A stretch of DNA of 37,796 nt, taken from Candidatus Omnitrophus sp. GTDB lineage: Bacteria > Omnitrophota > Gorgyraeia > Zapsychrales > Fredricksoniimonadaceae. A program made the translations under genes and the position numbers. The notes below the pieces were generated by a model. The model saw only the letters and a program-made list of their open reading frames with translations. It was not told where the DNA came from and searched no databases. The stretch lies in NCBI GenBank assembly GCA_020719005.1, contig DYQZ01000008.1:1-37796 (forward strand). The letters are read 5' to 3'. Below, one piece after another: positions 26,983-36,199 of the stretch (positions within the stretch are counted from its first letter, which is position 1; every line of letters begins with the position of its first letter).

Positions 26983-28764
26983 ATGCGATCATTAGGACAC
27001 TATTTTATTGTTCTGATGTTGTTGATCTCTGTTTTTCTGCCAACACCATTGTCGGCGGTCGAAACGGTTTTGCTTCCGCCTCCTGTCGCGCACATTTCGC
27101 TCGATTACACCGACGCTGATCTTCCGGTCGTTCTTAAATCCATTGCCTATTCTTATGATCTGAACCTTGTGATCGCCTCTAGCATTAAAGGCAAGGTTTC
27201 TGCTCAATTGAAAGATCTGACACTTGATGAAGCTCTTGATGCGATCTTGAGCGTCAACGGCTATGGTTTCTCCCGTCGGGATAAGATCGTTTACATTCTT
27301 CCCAAGTCAGAGGTTGATCTTTTGACCGAATCTTTGCCGCTTAGTTATCTGATGGCCAAGTCCGCTAAAGAGCTTGTCGCAAAGATGCTTTCCCAACGGG
27401 GGGACATTCAGGTTAACGAGTTGACGAACAGTTTAGTTGTCACGGATCATGCAGAGAATCTTCAAAAGGTAAAAGACCTGTTGAAGAGCGTTGATCAGCC
27501 GCCGATCCAGGTCTTGATCGAGGCGCGTATCGTTGATATCAAGACCAAAGATGTTGAGAAACTTGGCACGCTTATTAATGCGACCTATACCCCTAATGGC
27601 ATTAATCTTACATCGGCGACGTTGAACACGGGTTCATCTATCAAAGATACCGATGGCGGACAATTGAAATTGATACCGCGTTTTTCGAATCTTACGGCTG
27701 ATGTCACCATCGATGCCCTTGTTCAGCAGAATAAGGCGCGCGTTCTGGCATCCCCGTCGATCGCGACGATCAGTGGAGAAGAGGCGAGCATTACGATCGG
27801 GGATCGTTATCCTTACAAGGAATCGGTAGCCACCACTGGCGCAACAACGACGGCGAGCACGAAATTCGTTGATGTCGGCACGCTTCTCCGTGTGACCCCC
27901 ATGGTTTCTCCCGACGGGTGGATCACCATGAAAGTGCATCCTGAAGTATCATCTGTTGTAACAGTGACCGATGCAGGGCCGCAGGTGACGACGCGTGAGG
28001 CTGATGCCACGATCCGGGTGAAGGATAATGAAACGATCATCATCGGCGGGCTTTTGAGCCGTTCAAGTGATGTCACTCATAACGGTGTTCCAGGGCTTGG
28101 GTCTGTGCCTGTATTGGGTTGGTTCTTTAAGCGTCATACGACTGATGAACGCCAGTCGGAATTAATGGTCTTTATTACGCCGCATATTATGCCGTCCCCT
28201 TCGAAAGAACTGCCTCTCGTGGCCCCGGTGCTTGAGAGTGTGGAAAGGAAAGAAGTCCCGGTTGTTGTCGAGCAACCGTTGGTGAAAAGTGATGTTCCGT
28301 CGGCTATAAAAGAGGTGAAAGCAGAGGCAGTAGATCCAAAGGCAGTGGGACCAAAGGATGCTTCTTTGCCAAAACCTGAGCTTAAAAACAAAGCGCATGT
28401 GGACCTTAGTGCATTGCCAGAGCAGGATATGGGGCTTATGGTGGGGTTGTTGTCCTACGCTGACAATCTTGAAAAAGATGCCCTTAAGAAGAACGCCGAT
28501 AATATTTATATCAAACTTGAGCTGATCAAGACCTATAAGATGATCCTTGAACAGTTCCCTCAGTCGGGGAAGCGGGAATTTTGTTTGTACAAGATCTCTA
28601 GTATTTATGTGAAGGATTTTGCGAAATGTGATGCCGCCCAAGAAGCCCTTTCGCTTTTAAAGAAGAATTTTCCCGGCAGTCTTTATATTGAAACAGCACA
28701 AAATCTTGTCGACGGGTGTGGGAAAGCCCCTGTTAGCGCGGATGAGAAAACGGTTGCTCCTTAA
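26983..28764 (+). CDS. Secretin (PilQ/GspD family) with C-terminal helical/TPR-like extension
   Basis: Signal peptide; 'VLIEARIVDIKTKDVEKLG', 'NETIIIGGLLSRSS...GVPGLGSVPVLGWFFKRHTTDERQSELMVFITPHIM'. Track start 26944 is possible; 26983 fits the signal peptide. Confidence 0.92.
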   Translation: MRSLGHYFIVLMLLISVFLPTPLSAVETVLLPPPVAHISLDYTDADLPVVLKSIAYSYDLNLVIASSIKGKVSAQLKDLTLDEALDAILSVNGYGFSRRDKIVYILPKSEVDLLTESLPLSYLMAKSAKELVAKMLSQRGDIQVNELTNSLVVTDHAENLQKVKDLLKSVDQPPIQVLIEARIVDIKTKDVEKLGTLINATYTPNGINLTSATLNTGSSIKDTDGGQLKLIPRFSNLTADVTIDALVQQNKARVLASPSIATISGEEASITIGDRYPYKESVATTGATTTASTKFVDVGTLLRVTPMVSPDGWITMKVHPEVSSVVTVTDAGPQVTTREADATIRVKDNETIIIGGLLSRSSDVTHNGVPGLGSVPVLGWFFKRHTTDERQSELMVFITPHIMPSPSKELPLVAPVLESVERKEVPVVVEQPLVKSDVPSAIKEVKAEAVDPKAVGPKDASLPKPELKNKAHVDLSALPEQDMGLMVGLLSYADNLEKDALKKNADNIYIKLELIKTYKMILEQFPQSGKREFCLYKISSIYVKDFAKCDAAQEALSLLKKNFPGSLYIETAQNLVDGCGKAPVSADEKTVAP

Positions 28765-28797
28765 TTGGTGAAGTGACGGGACAGAAAGATAGCGGGT

Positions 28798-29193
28798 ATG
28801 TCTGAAGAAGCATTAAAGAAAAAGATCCTGGTTGTTGATGATGAGGCTGGGAGCGCTTTGCTCATTAAGTCTGGTCTGACCAAACAGGGATTTGAAGTTT
28901 TTCAAGCCGGCAACGGGCTTGAGGCACTGTTGGCGGTCAAACAATTGATGCCAGACCTTGTGGTGATGGATCTCATGATGCCGAAGATGGATGGGATGAA
29001 GGCGTGTGCCCTGCTTAAATTAGATAAGCGTTTTTCAAAGATCCCGGTTGTCATGTTGACTGCCAGCGCCGAGAAAGCGGATCAGAAATTAAGTGAGCAG
29101 GTCGGAGCAAACGCATTCTTGAACAAGCCGGTGAATATGGTGGAGCTGACGCAAAAGGTTCAGGAACTGCTTATGCCCCTAGGTGCCGTATGA
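28798..29193 (+). CDS. Single-domain response regulator receiver (CheY-like)
   Basis: 'KILVVDDEAGSALL', 'PDLVVMDLMMPKMDGM', 'PVVMLTASAEK', 'LNKPVN'. Confidence 0.93.
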   Translation: MSEEALKKKILVVDDEAGSALLIKSGLTKQGFEVFQAGNGLEALLAVKQLMPDLVVMDLMMPKMDGMKACALLKLDKRFSKIPVVMLTASAEKADQKLSEQVGANAFLNKPVNMVELTQKVQELLMPLGAV

Positions 29194-30809
29194 ATAGATA
29201 TGCAAAAAAGTCTGTAGGCGATCTCTTGTTAGAGCGGGGGCTTATTTCCCCTCCTCAGCTTGATCAGGCCAAGGCTGAAGAAAAAAGAACAGGCGAAAGC
29301 CTGGTGAGGATATTGCCGCGGCTCGGGTTCATTGCGCAGGAGAAGATGGTCGATGCTATTTCTGCGCAGACAGGGATCTTCCGTATTGAATTGCAGTATC
29401 AGATGATCGATCCTAAGGTCATTGAACTTGTTCCTGAGGTGCTGGCACGCAAACATCTTCTTGTCCCTGTGCTTAGGATCGGCAATAACCTGACGTGTGC
29501 GATGACGGATGTCTTTAGTGTGCATGCGCTTGATGAACTGGTCATGAAGACGGGGATGATCATTGAGTCTGCGATCGCGACGGAGGACGAGATCAAGGAA
29601 ATGATCAATGAGGTCTATCAGTTCAAGGGTGATATGCAGCAGGCTATCAAGACCCTTGGTGAGAATAAAGAGATCATGAATGAAGCGATCGATACCGAGG
29701 TCCTGCAAGTAAGCGGGACGGGTGAAGAGCCGCCTGTCGTTAAGTTCGTTAATCAGATGATCGCCAAGGCGATCAAGGATGGTGCATCTGATATTCATAT
29801 TGAGCCGGAAGAGAACACATTAAGTGTCCGTTTTCGTGTTGACGGTGTGTTGCGCGCACAGCTGACGCCGCCGAAGCAGTTCAAGGCCGCGATCATTTCG
29901 CGCATCAAGATCATGGCTATTTTGGATATTGCCGAACATCGTAAGCCTCAGGACGGGCGCATCCAGATGAATCTGGAGAACAAGCGCATTGATATCCGCG
30001 TGTCTTTCTTGCCGACGGTATATGGTGAGAATGTTGTTTTAAGATTGCTGGACACAAGTAATATTCTCCTCGGGCTTGAGCAGATCGGGTTTGATAAGGA
30101 TAATCTTGCCAAGTTCCGTGCTTTACTCAAGAAGCCCAACGGGATCGTTCTGGTGACAGGGCCGACCGGAAGCGGTAAGACAACAACGCTGTATTCATCC
30201 GTGAGCACGATCAATACGCCGGAAAAGTCGATCGTGACCATTGAGGATCCGGTCGAGTATCGTTTGCCGGGTATTCGTCAGACGCAGGTGGACCTGAAAG
30301 TGGACCTTACTTTTGCTCGCGGATTGCGTGCGATCCTGAGACAGGACCCTGATGTCATCATGATCGGTGAGGTCCGTGATGCGGGAACAGCGCAGATCGC
30401 GATCCAATCAGCACTCACAGGTCATTTGGTGCTTGCGACATTGCATACGAATAATGCGGCGGGTGCTGTGACCCGTTTGCTTGATATTGGCGTGGAACCG
30501 TTCTTGTTGTCTTCCTCGATCATTGGTGTGCTGGCTCAGCGTCTGGTGCGGTTATATTGCAAGGATTGCGGCGGCAAAGGATGTAAGGCTTGTTCGATGA
30601 CAGGCTACAAAGGCCGCAGTGGTATTTATGAGCTCTTGATCTTTGATGATCATACCCGTGAGCTCGTGCTGCGTAAGGCATCGACGGAAGAGATACATAA
30701 AAAAGCGGTCGCCTCGGGAATGCAAAGTCTGCGTGATTGCGGACTTGCGAAAGTGGCTCAGGGGCTGACCAGCAAAGAAGAAGTGTTCCGTGTGACGCAA
30801 GAGGAGTAA
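29190..30809 (+). CDS. GspE/PilB family assembly ATPase
   Basis: N-terminal MshEN-like region, Walker A 'VTGPTGSGKTTTLYSS', 'LRAILRQDPDVIMIGEVRD', 'ALTGHLVLATLHTNNAAGA'. Confidence 0.96.
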   Translation: MNRYAKKSVGDLLLERGLISPPQLDQAKAEEKRTGESLVRILPRLGFIAQEKMVDAISAQTGIFRIELQYQMIDPKVIELVPEVLARKHLLVPVLRIGNNLTCAMTDVFSVHALDELVMKTGMIIESAIATEDEIKEMINEVYQFKGDMQQAIKTLGENKEIMNEAIDTEVLQVSGTGEEPPVVKFVNQMIAKAIKDGASDIHIEPEENTLSVRFRVDGVLRAQLTPPKQFKAAIISRIKIMAILDIAEHRKPQDGRIQMNLENKRIDIRVSFLPTVYGENVVLRLLDTSNILLGLEQIGFDKDNLAKFRALLKKPNGIVLVTGPTGSGKTTTLYSSVSTINTPEKSIVTIEDPVEYRLPGIRQTQVDLKVDLTFARGLRAILRQDPDVIMIGEVRDAGTAQIAIQSALTGHLVLATLHTNNAAGAVTRLLDIGVEPFLLSSSIIGVLAQRLVRLYCKDCGGKGCKACSMTGYKGRSGIYELLIFDDHTRELVLRKASTEEIHKKAVASGMQSLRDCGLAKVAQGLTSKEEVFRVTQEE

Positions 30810-30816
30810 CAAGCGT

Positions 30817-32058
30817 GTGGCTAAGGCAGAGAATGAATACTCCTATAAGGCCAGGGATAATGCAGGGGAACTTGTAACAGGCGTTATCGAGGCAGTGTCT
30901 GAGCAGGATGTTCTGTTGAAATTACGCGGCATGCAATATACTCCCGTTAAGATCATGCTCGGCGGGATGTATAAGGCAAAAGTGGCATCAGCGCCTAAAG
31001 ATCCGTCAGTCGCTCCAAAGGCGATCAAGATTCAGGACATGGTGCTGTTCTGTGTCAATCTTTCGAGCATGACAGGGGCGGGTATCCCTTTGATCGGGGC
31101 TATCAATGTTGTGGCGGATCAGCTGACCAATCCCTATTTGGGGTATGTGGTACATAAAGTCGGAAAAAGTGTTTCGGAAGGCTCGTCGTTCTCTGAATCA
31201 TTGGAAAAGTTCCCCAAGGTTTTCTCCAAGTTCTTTATCAATATGGTCCGTGCCGGTGAGATCTCAGGTACTATGAATAATGTCCTGAAGACTATGGCTG
31301 TTTATATGGAACAGCAGGAGAACATGAGGCAGAAAGTTCGGGCTGCGCTTATTTATCCGATCATTCTGATGGTCGCTGGTGCCGGGGTTATCACGCTTAT
31401 CCTGACCTTTGTGATGCCGCAGTTCGTCATGATCTTCGAGAGGTCCGGGGTGCCGTTGCCCTTACCGACACGGATCTTATATGGAATGGGAATGGGCGTC
31501 AGGCAATTTTGGTGGCTTATCCTTCTTGGCGGCAGTGGCGTTCTTTTTGGTATTAAGAAAAGCCTTGAGATCCCTGTTACACGGGCGGTATGGGATCGTA
31601 TCTTTATCAAAATGCCGCTCATTGGTTCTTTGACATGTCATGTGATGGTGGCAAGGTTTGCACGCACATTAGGGTTTCTGGTGAATGCGGGTGTGCCGCT
31701 TCTTCGGGCACTAGCGATCGTGAAAGAGGTTATTGATCACAGTGTTTTTTCGAACATTGTTCAGGAAGTGGCGAACAGCGCGGAGAAGGGTGAAGGGTTA
31801 AACCGTCCGCTCATGAAGCATGCGGAGTTCCCGAAAGATGTGGTCTATATGATCTCGGTCGGAGAAGAAAGCGGTCAGTTGGCGCCGATGCTGAATAAAG
31901 CGGCTGATTTCTATGAAAATAAGGTCGAATTCGAGATAAGAGGATTATTGGTTTATATTGAGCCGATCTTCATCTCCGTTCTGGGAGCTGTGGTCGGCGT
32001 GATACTCGCCAGTGTTCTTTTGCCGATGTTCGATATGATCAAGACAATACAACATTAA
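30817..32058 (+). CDS. GspF/PilC family inner-membrane platform protein
   Basis: 'YSYKARDNAGELVTGVIEA', 'FSKFFINMVRAGEISGTMNNVL', C-terminal 'YIEPIFISVLGAVVGVILASVLLPMFDMI'. Confidence 0.95.
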   Translation: MAKAENEYSYKARDNAGELVTGVIEAVSEQDVLLKLRGMQYTPVKIMLGGMYKAKVASAPKDPSVAPKAIKIQDMVLFCVNLSSMTGAGIPLIGAINVVADQLTNPYLGYVVHKVGKSVSEGSSFSESLEKFPKVFSKFFINMVRAGEISGTMNNVLKTMAVYMEQQENMRQKVRAALIYPIILMVAGAGVITLILTFVMPQFVMIFERSGVPLPLPTRILYGMGMGVRQFWWLILLGGSGVLFGIKKSLEIPVTRAVWDRIFIKMPLIGSLTCHVMVARFARTLGFLVNAGVPLLRALAIVKEVIDHSVFSNIVQEVANSAEKGEGLNRPLMKHAEFPKDVVYMISVGEESGQLAPMLNKAADFYENKVEFEIRGLLVYIEPIFISVLGAVVGVILASVLLPMFDMIKTIQH

Positions 32059-32118
32059 TAAACCTAAGGGTGATTCTAACAACAAAGGAGAAGGAAGATG
32101 GAAAACAGAAAAGAAGTA

Positions 32119-32550
32119 ATGAAAAAAGGTTTTACGATCCTTGAGATCCTCGTCGTGATCTCTGTGATCGCGATCCTCATTGGTATTGCGATCCCGCGTT
32201 TTAAGGGCATGCAGGATGAAGCGAACATCATCAAGGTGAAGTCGGAATTGAAGACGATCCAGGCGGCAATGGAGTCCTTTAAGAATAACACAGGGGCATA
32301 TGCAGTGACCGCCGCTGATCTGGGTGATTTGGAAGGCGCCACTCCTAAGATTATCAACGATGGAATGGAAGATCCGTTATCAAGTGATCCGTATGGTATT
32401 GTTACGAGCAGTGCTTATTATGTTATTTATGCCAACGGCACGGATGGCGATACAGATACAACAGCTATCTCTGCGACAACAGGTGATGTTACGACAAATG
32501 CCGGGGACTATTGTTTGACCAACGGCGATCAGACTGATTGTACATTCTAA
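32119..32550 (+). CDS. GspG-like/type IV pilin-like prepilin 1
   Basis: 'MKKGFTILEILVVISVIAILIGIAIPRFKGMQDEA' class III signal. The ATG at 32098 is an alternative start. Confidence 0.93.
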   Translation: MKKGFTILEILVVISVIAILIGIAIPRFKGMQDEANIIKVKSELKTIQAAMESFKNNTGAYAVTAADLGDLEGATPKIINDGMEDPLSSDPYGIVTSSAYYVIYANGTDGDTDTTAISATTGDVTTNAGDYCLTNGDQTDCTF

Positions 32551-32562
32551 GGATGATCAAAA

Positions 32563-32596
32563 AAAGCCGTGGTCTTTTTGGGCCACGGCTTTCTTG
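32563..32596 (+). terminator. Intrinsic terminator/attenuator-like hairpin between pilin genes
   Basis: aaagccgtgg / ccacggcttt arms (32563-32572, 32583-32592), followed by ctt. Confidence 0.55.
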
Positions 32597-32610
32597 GGAC
32601 GGGAGATCTT

Positions 32611-33039
32611 ATGGATAAAAAAGGCTTTACGATATTAGAGATCCTTGTCGTTATTTCCGTGATCGCGGTGCTTATTGGTATTGCCATCCCGCGTTTCAAG
32701 GGGTTGCAGGATGAAGCAAAGATCGTTAAAGCGAAAGCAGAGGTAAGAACGCTGAAGGCAGCGGTGGAGTCGTATAAGAATAACAACAACGGTGCTTTGC
32801 CGCTGGATATCGGGGCGGCGTTGACGACGGCTAGGCCATTGCTTATTACCTCAACATTATATGATCCGTTTGAACCAGCTAATACGATCTATGGTTATGC
32901 CAAGAACACGGCCGGGACGTGTTATGTGATCTGGGCGAATGGCGTTAACGGGACGAGTGAAAGTTCGATCGCGGCTGGTTCTTGTGATGTGACGTGTGGC
33001 GGTGATGATGTGTGCGCGACGAATGGGACGCTTCAGTGA
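32611..33039 (+). CDS. GspG-like/type IV pilin-like prepilin 2
   Basis: 'MDKKGFTILEILVVISVIAVLIGIAIPRFKGLQDEA'. N-terminus nearly identical to prepilin 1. Start 32611 chosen over 32569. Confidence 0.93.
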   Translation: MDKKGFTILEILVVISVIAVLIGIAIPRFKGLQDEAKIVKAKAEVRTLKAAVESYKNNNNGALPLDIGAALTTARPLLITSTLYDPFEPANTIYGYAKNTAGTCYVIWANGVNGTSESSIAAGSCDVTCGGDDVCATNGTLQ

Positions 33040-33071
33040 CATGAAGTGGTTGTTGTTGAGGGAGATCTTTT

Positions 33072-33434
33072 GTGCGTAAACGCGCGTTCACGTTGCTTGA
33101 AATACTCATCACGACAGTTCTTTTGGTCGTAGGGGTGATGGCCGTTGTAAAAGCGATCACGGATGCAACATCCATTGATTCAAGTGTTGAGGGAAGGGCT
33201 GTTGCGCTTGCGCTTGCGCAGGAGAAGATCGAGACAGTTAGAAATACAGCTTTTGGCAGTATTGTATCCGTCGCGCGTGCGCCAGTGACCGGTTTTGATG
33301 GTTATGTATATGAAGTGACGGTCACGCCAGCGGTTGATCTGAAACAAATCGGGGTTAAGGTCTTTTGGTCGTTCAAGGGTGTTGAACAGCACATTGATCT
33401 TTCCACATTAAGTACGAACCCGATACCGGGTTGA
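33072..33434 (+). CDS. GspI/PilV-like minor prepilin
   Basis: 'MRKRAFTLLEILITTVLLVVGVMAVVKA'; GTG start. Confidence 0.85.
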   Translation: MRKRAFTLLEILITTVLLVVGVMAVVKAITDATSIDSSVEGRAVALALAQEKIETVRNTAFGSIVSVARAPVTGFDGYVYEVTVTPAVDLKQIGVKVFWSFKGVEQHIDLSTLSTNPIPG

Positions 33435-33436
33435 TC

Positions 33437-33922
33437 ATGAAGAAAAAAGGTTTTTCCTTACTTGAAGTGATCATTGTTGCCGGGCTTATCACGGTGTTGA
33501 CGGGCGCGATCGTGTTTGTATATTTAAGTTGTTTTCGTGCGTGGAACGCGGGATTGGATCATTCGACGTTGCGGATCCAACTTGCGCAGACGCTGGAGAA
33601 TATGACGCGTGACATTTCCAAAGCCACGGCGCTAGAGTTGGAGAATGCGAATAGCCTTGTGGTTACGGTGAGTTCTTCAAAACAATATCGTTTTTATTTG
33701 TATAGCGCAGATGACCCGGGCCCGGCACCTCTTTATACTGGCAGTTCGTATTGTTTAATGAAGTCCATGGAAAATGAGACTTACGGGCAGGGGGAAACAC
33801 TTGTTGAAGGTGTCCGTCCGACGGTGTTCTCTTTGACGGGAGACATGGTGACGGTTGATCTGACCGCGACTGCGAATGGAAGCACTGTCCATATGCGCAC
33901 GATGGTGAAACCAAGGAATTGA
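33437..33922 (+). CDS. GspJ/PilW-like minor prepilin
   Basis: 'MKKKGFSLLEVIIVAGLITVLTGAIVFVYLSCFRAW' and 'LENMTRDISKATAL'. Confidence 0.85.
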   Translation: MKKKGFSLLEVIIVAGLITVLTGAIVFVYLSCFRAWNAGLDHSTLRIQLAQTLENMTRDISKATALELENANSLVVTVSSSKQYRFYLYSADDPGPAPLYTGSSYCLMKSMENETYGQGETLVEGVRPTVFSLTGDMVTVDLTATANGSTVHMRTMVKPRN

Positions 33923-33950
33923 TGGAACGGTTTCTTAGGAAGAAAAAACT

Positions 33951-35675
33951 ATGGCCGATGACAAGAACATAACAACAGCACAAGAAAAAAGCGGGTTATC
34001 GCCCGAGATGCTCAAACTTCAGAAGAGTTTGTGCCGGGGGAAGTCTGTCATTGGTATTGATATCGGTGTGAGCTCCGTTAATGTTGCCCAAACGGTTGTA
34101 TATCACGGGAAGCCAACGCTGGTCAAGGTGGCGGTCGAGGATATCAATACGAAGAATGAACGCGGCCGTGAGAATGCGACCATCATTGCTCTAAAGCAGG
34201 TGTTGGCAGACTTTAATACCAAGCAGGCGGATATTATTTGTGTGATGCCTAGCCGTCAGACCATGGTTGAGAATCTTGTCATGCCCTTGATGCCTGAAGA
34301 AGAGATCAAAGGCGCTGTTGATATTGAAGTTAAAACGTCCAAACACTTTACGATCGAAAAACCTATTTTGGATTTCAAGGTCTCAGGCCGTACATATGAG
34401 AACGGCGTTGAGAAAATGAATGTGATGGTCGCGGGGACAGGGAAAGCGGCCGTGGATAATCTTTTGGCAAAATTCATGCCTCGTCAAGGCAAGCCGCTGG
34501 CGGGCGTTGAGAAGGCAACACAGGTCGAGGCTCCCGTCGGGATGCAGGTCAGTGCGATCATTCCGCTGGCGATCGCCCTTGAGAATATCATCAAGAAATC
34601 CAAAATTCAGGCAGAAGAGGCGCTTGCGATCATCGAGATGGGAACCCTTGCCACAGAACTTAATATTTATAGTAATGCGCAACTGGCGCTTTCGCGGCAG
34701 ATCCCTGTGACAGGTTTTGATCTGACCCGTAGTCTGACGAGCGCTTTGTTCACGGATGCGGGAAAACTTGAATTGACGATGCAAGAGGCTGAAGCTATCA
34801 AGAAAGAACATGGCATTCCGGTGCCGGGTGAGAATTATCTTATTAACGGCAAAATAACAGCTGCACAGGTGTTATCTTTATTGCGTCCCAGCCTTGAGCA
34901 GTTGACCAATGAGATCGGGCGCGCGTTCGATTATTTTCAGGAAACGATACAGGGCGGAAAAGTGGACAGGATCATTCTGTTTGGAGGGGGAGCGAAATTA
35001 AAAGGCCTTCCTGACTTTATGAACGCTGAGCTCGGGCTTGCGGTGGATATCGGGGATCCTTTGCAGGATGTGGAGCGGTTGTTCGATGGTTTATTGCAGA
35101 ACAAGGAAGACGGTCAGCGTTTGGTTGAGGCGATCGGTGCGTCACTCGGTGATGTTCAGGGGATCAATCTTCTTCCCGTGCATCTAAAAGAGCGCAAAAA
35201 AAGATCTTTTCAGCTGATGACGATCATGGGGGGGCTTATTATCGCCTTAGCTGTTTCAGCTGCGGTTTATGTTAGCGTATCTATGGGGGTAGCTAAGGCT
35301 CAGGAGAAAGTTAGGACAGCAAAAAGCGAGTATCAGCTCTTGTTCCCGAGGCTTCAGGCACTCAAGGATGGCCTACTGCTAAAGCAGTATGTGCGGACCC
35401 GTCCTGATCTTGGGAATGTGCTTAAATATTTTAGTTATTTGCCGCCGAATGTGTATTTGACGGATATGGATCTCACAGGGGATAGGGTTTATTTGGCAGG
35501 GATCGTGACCGGTGAGAAAGAGCCAAAGAAATTTCTTGCACAGATGCTCGCTGATCTTCAGCATGGAATATTGAAGGATGCCAAGATCCTTCCGACGAAG
35601 AATCAGCTTCGGAGAAAAGAGGCTGTTTTATTTGAGATCGAGGGTCGGATCATGCCGGGTGGAGGTGGCCAATGA
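33951..35675 (+). CDS. PilM-PilN fusion protein
   Basis: N-terminal actin-like 'SVIGIDIGVSSVNVAQ' and 'FGGGAKLKGLPDFMNAELGL'. C-terminal 'GINLLPVHLKERKKRSFQLMTIMGGLIIALAVSAAVYV' (PilN motif plus TM). Confidence 0.88.
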   Translation: MADDKNITTAQEKSGLSPEMLKLQKSLCRGKSVIGIDIGVSSVNVAQTVVYHGKPTLVKVAVEDINTKNERGRENATIIALKQVLADFNTKQADIICVMPSRQTMVENLVMPLMPEEEIKGAVDIEVKTSKHFTIEKPILDFKVSGRTYENGVEKMNVMVAGTGKAAVDNLLAKFMPRQGKPLAGVEKATQVEAPVGMQVSAIIPLAIALENIIKKSKIQAEEALAIIEMGTLATELNIYSNAQLALSRQIPVTGFDLTRSLTSALFTDAGKLELTMQEAEAIKKEHGIPVPGENYLINGKITAAQVLSLLRPSLEQLTNEIGRAFDYFQETIQGGKVDRIILFGGGAKLKGLPDFMNAELGLAVDIGDPLQDVERLFDGLLQNKEDGQRLVEAIGASLGDVQGINLLPVHLKERKKRSFQLMTIMGGLIIALAVSAAVYVSVSMGVAKAQEKVRTAKSEYQLLFPRLQALKDGLLLKQYVRTRPDLGNVLKYFSYLPPNVYLTDMDLTGDRVYLAGIVTGEKEPKKFLAQMLADLQHGILKDAKILPTKNQLRRKEAVLFEIEGRIMPGGGGQ

Positions 35676-36199
35676 ACATCAAGTTTGATAAAAAAACCAT
35701 CTTTATTGCCGTGGGCATTGGTGCGGTTCTGATATTTATTTCCGGTTTGTTTTTCTTGTGTCAGCCCATGATCATGGAGATCAATGCCGCACGCGTTCAA
35801 GAGAAAGTTTATGCCGAAGAGGTTGTTCTGGCAAAAGAGTTGTTGGCAAGAAAGAACATAGAGGGAGTAGTGGCGCAATTGATCCCTCAGGACAAGGTCT
35901 CTTTTGTGATGGATGCGATCAAAGAGAAGGCCGGGAAATATAATGTGCAATTGATGCTGGTGCGCCCTCCGTTCGTTGGGGCGGCGACGGAAGATATTTC
36001 AGGGCGTGTTTTCTTTGATATGCAGGCGACCTCCTCGTTAAAAGACCTGGGAGCATTCATGACAGCTGTCCGCAATATGCCTGAAGGGCTGGTCGGGATA
36101 GAAACATTCCGGGTTCTGCCTGATGAGGCGAGCGCGGATGTGGTTAACACTAAGATCACGTTCATCCTATTGGTGGCTAAAGATGACAGAAAAAAATAA
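35672..36199 (+). CDS. PilO/GspM-like protein
   Basis: N-terminal TM, periplasmic domain, position directly after PilMN with ATGA overlap. Confidence 0.7.
   Translation: MNIKFDKKTIFIAVGIGAVLIFISGLFFLCQPMIMEINAARVQEKVYAEEVVLAKELLARKNIEGVVAQLIPQDKVSFVMDAIKEKAGKYNVQLMLVRPPFVGAATEDISGRVFFDMQATSSLKDLGAFMTAVRNMPEGLVGIETFRVLPDEASADVVNTKITFILLVAKDDRKK

Noticed and set aside
29229-29798. 189-aa minus-strand ORF
   Set aside because: Antisense shadow of the GspE gene.
33072-33434. Ala instead of Gly before the cleavage site (RKRA^FTLLE) as an unusual feature
   Set aside because: 'RRAFTLIE'-type prepilins are widespread in several phyla, so not notable alone.
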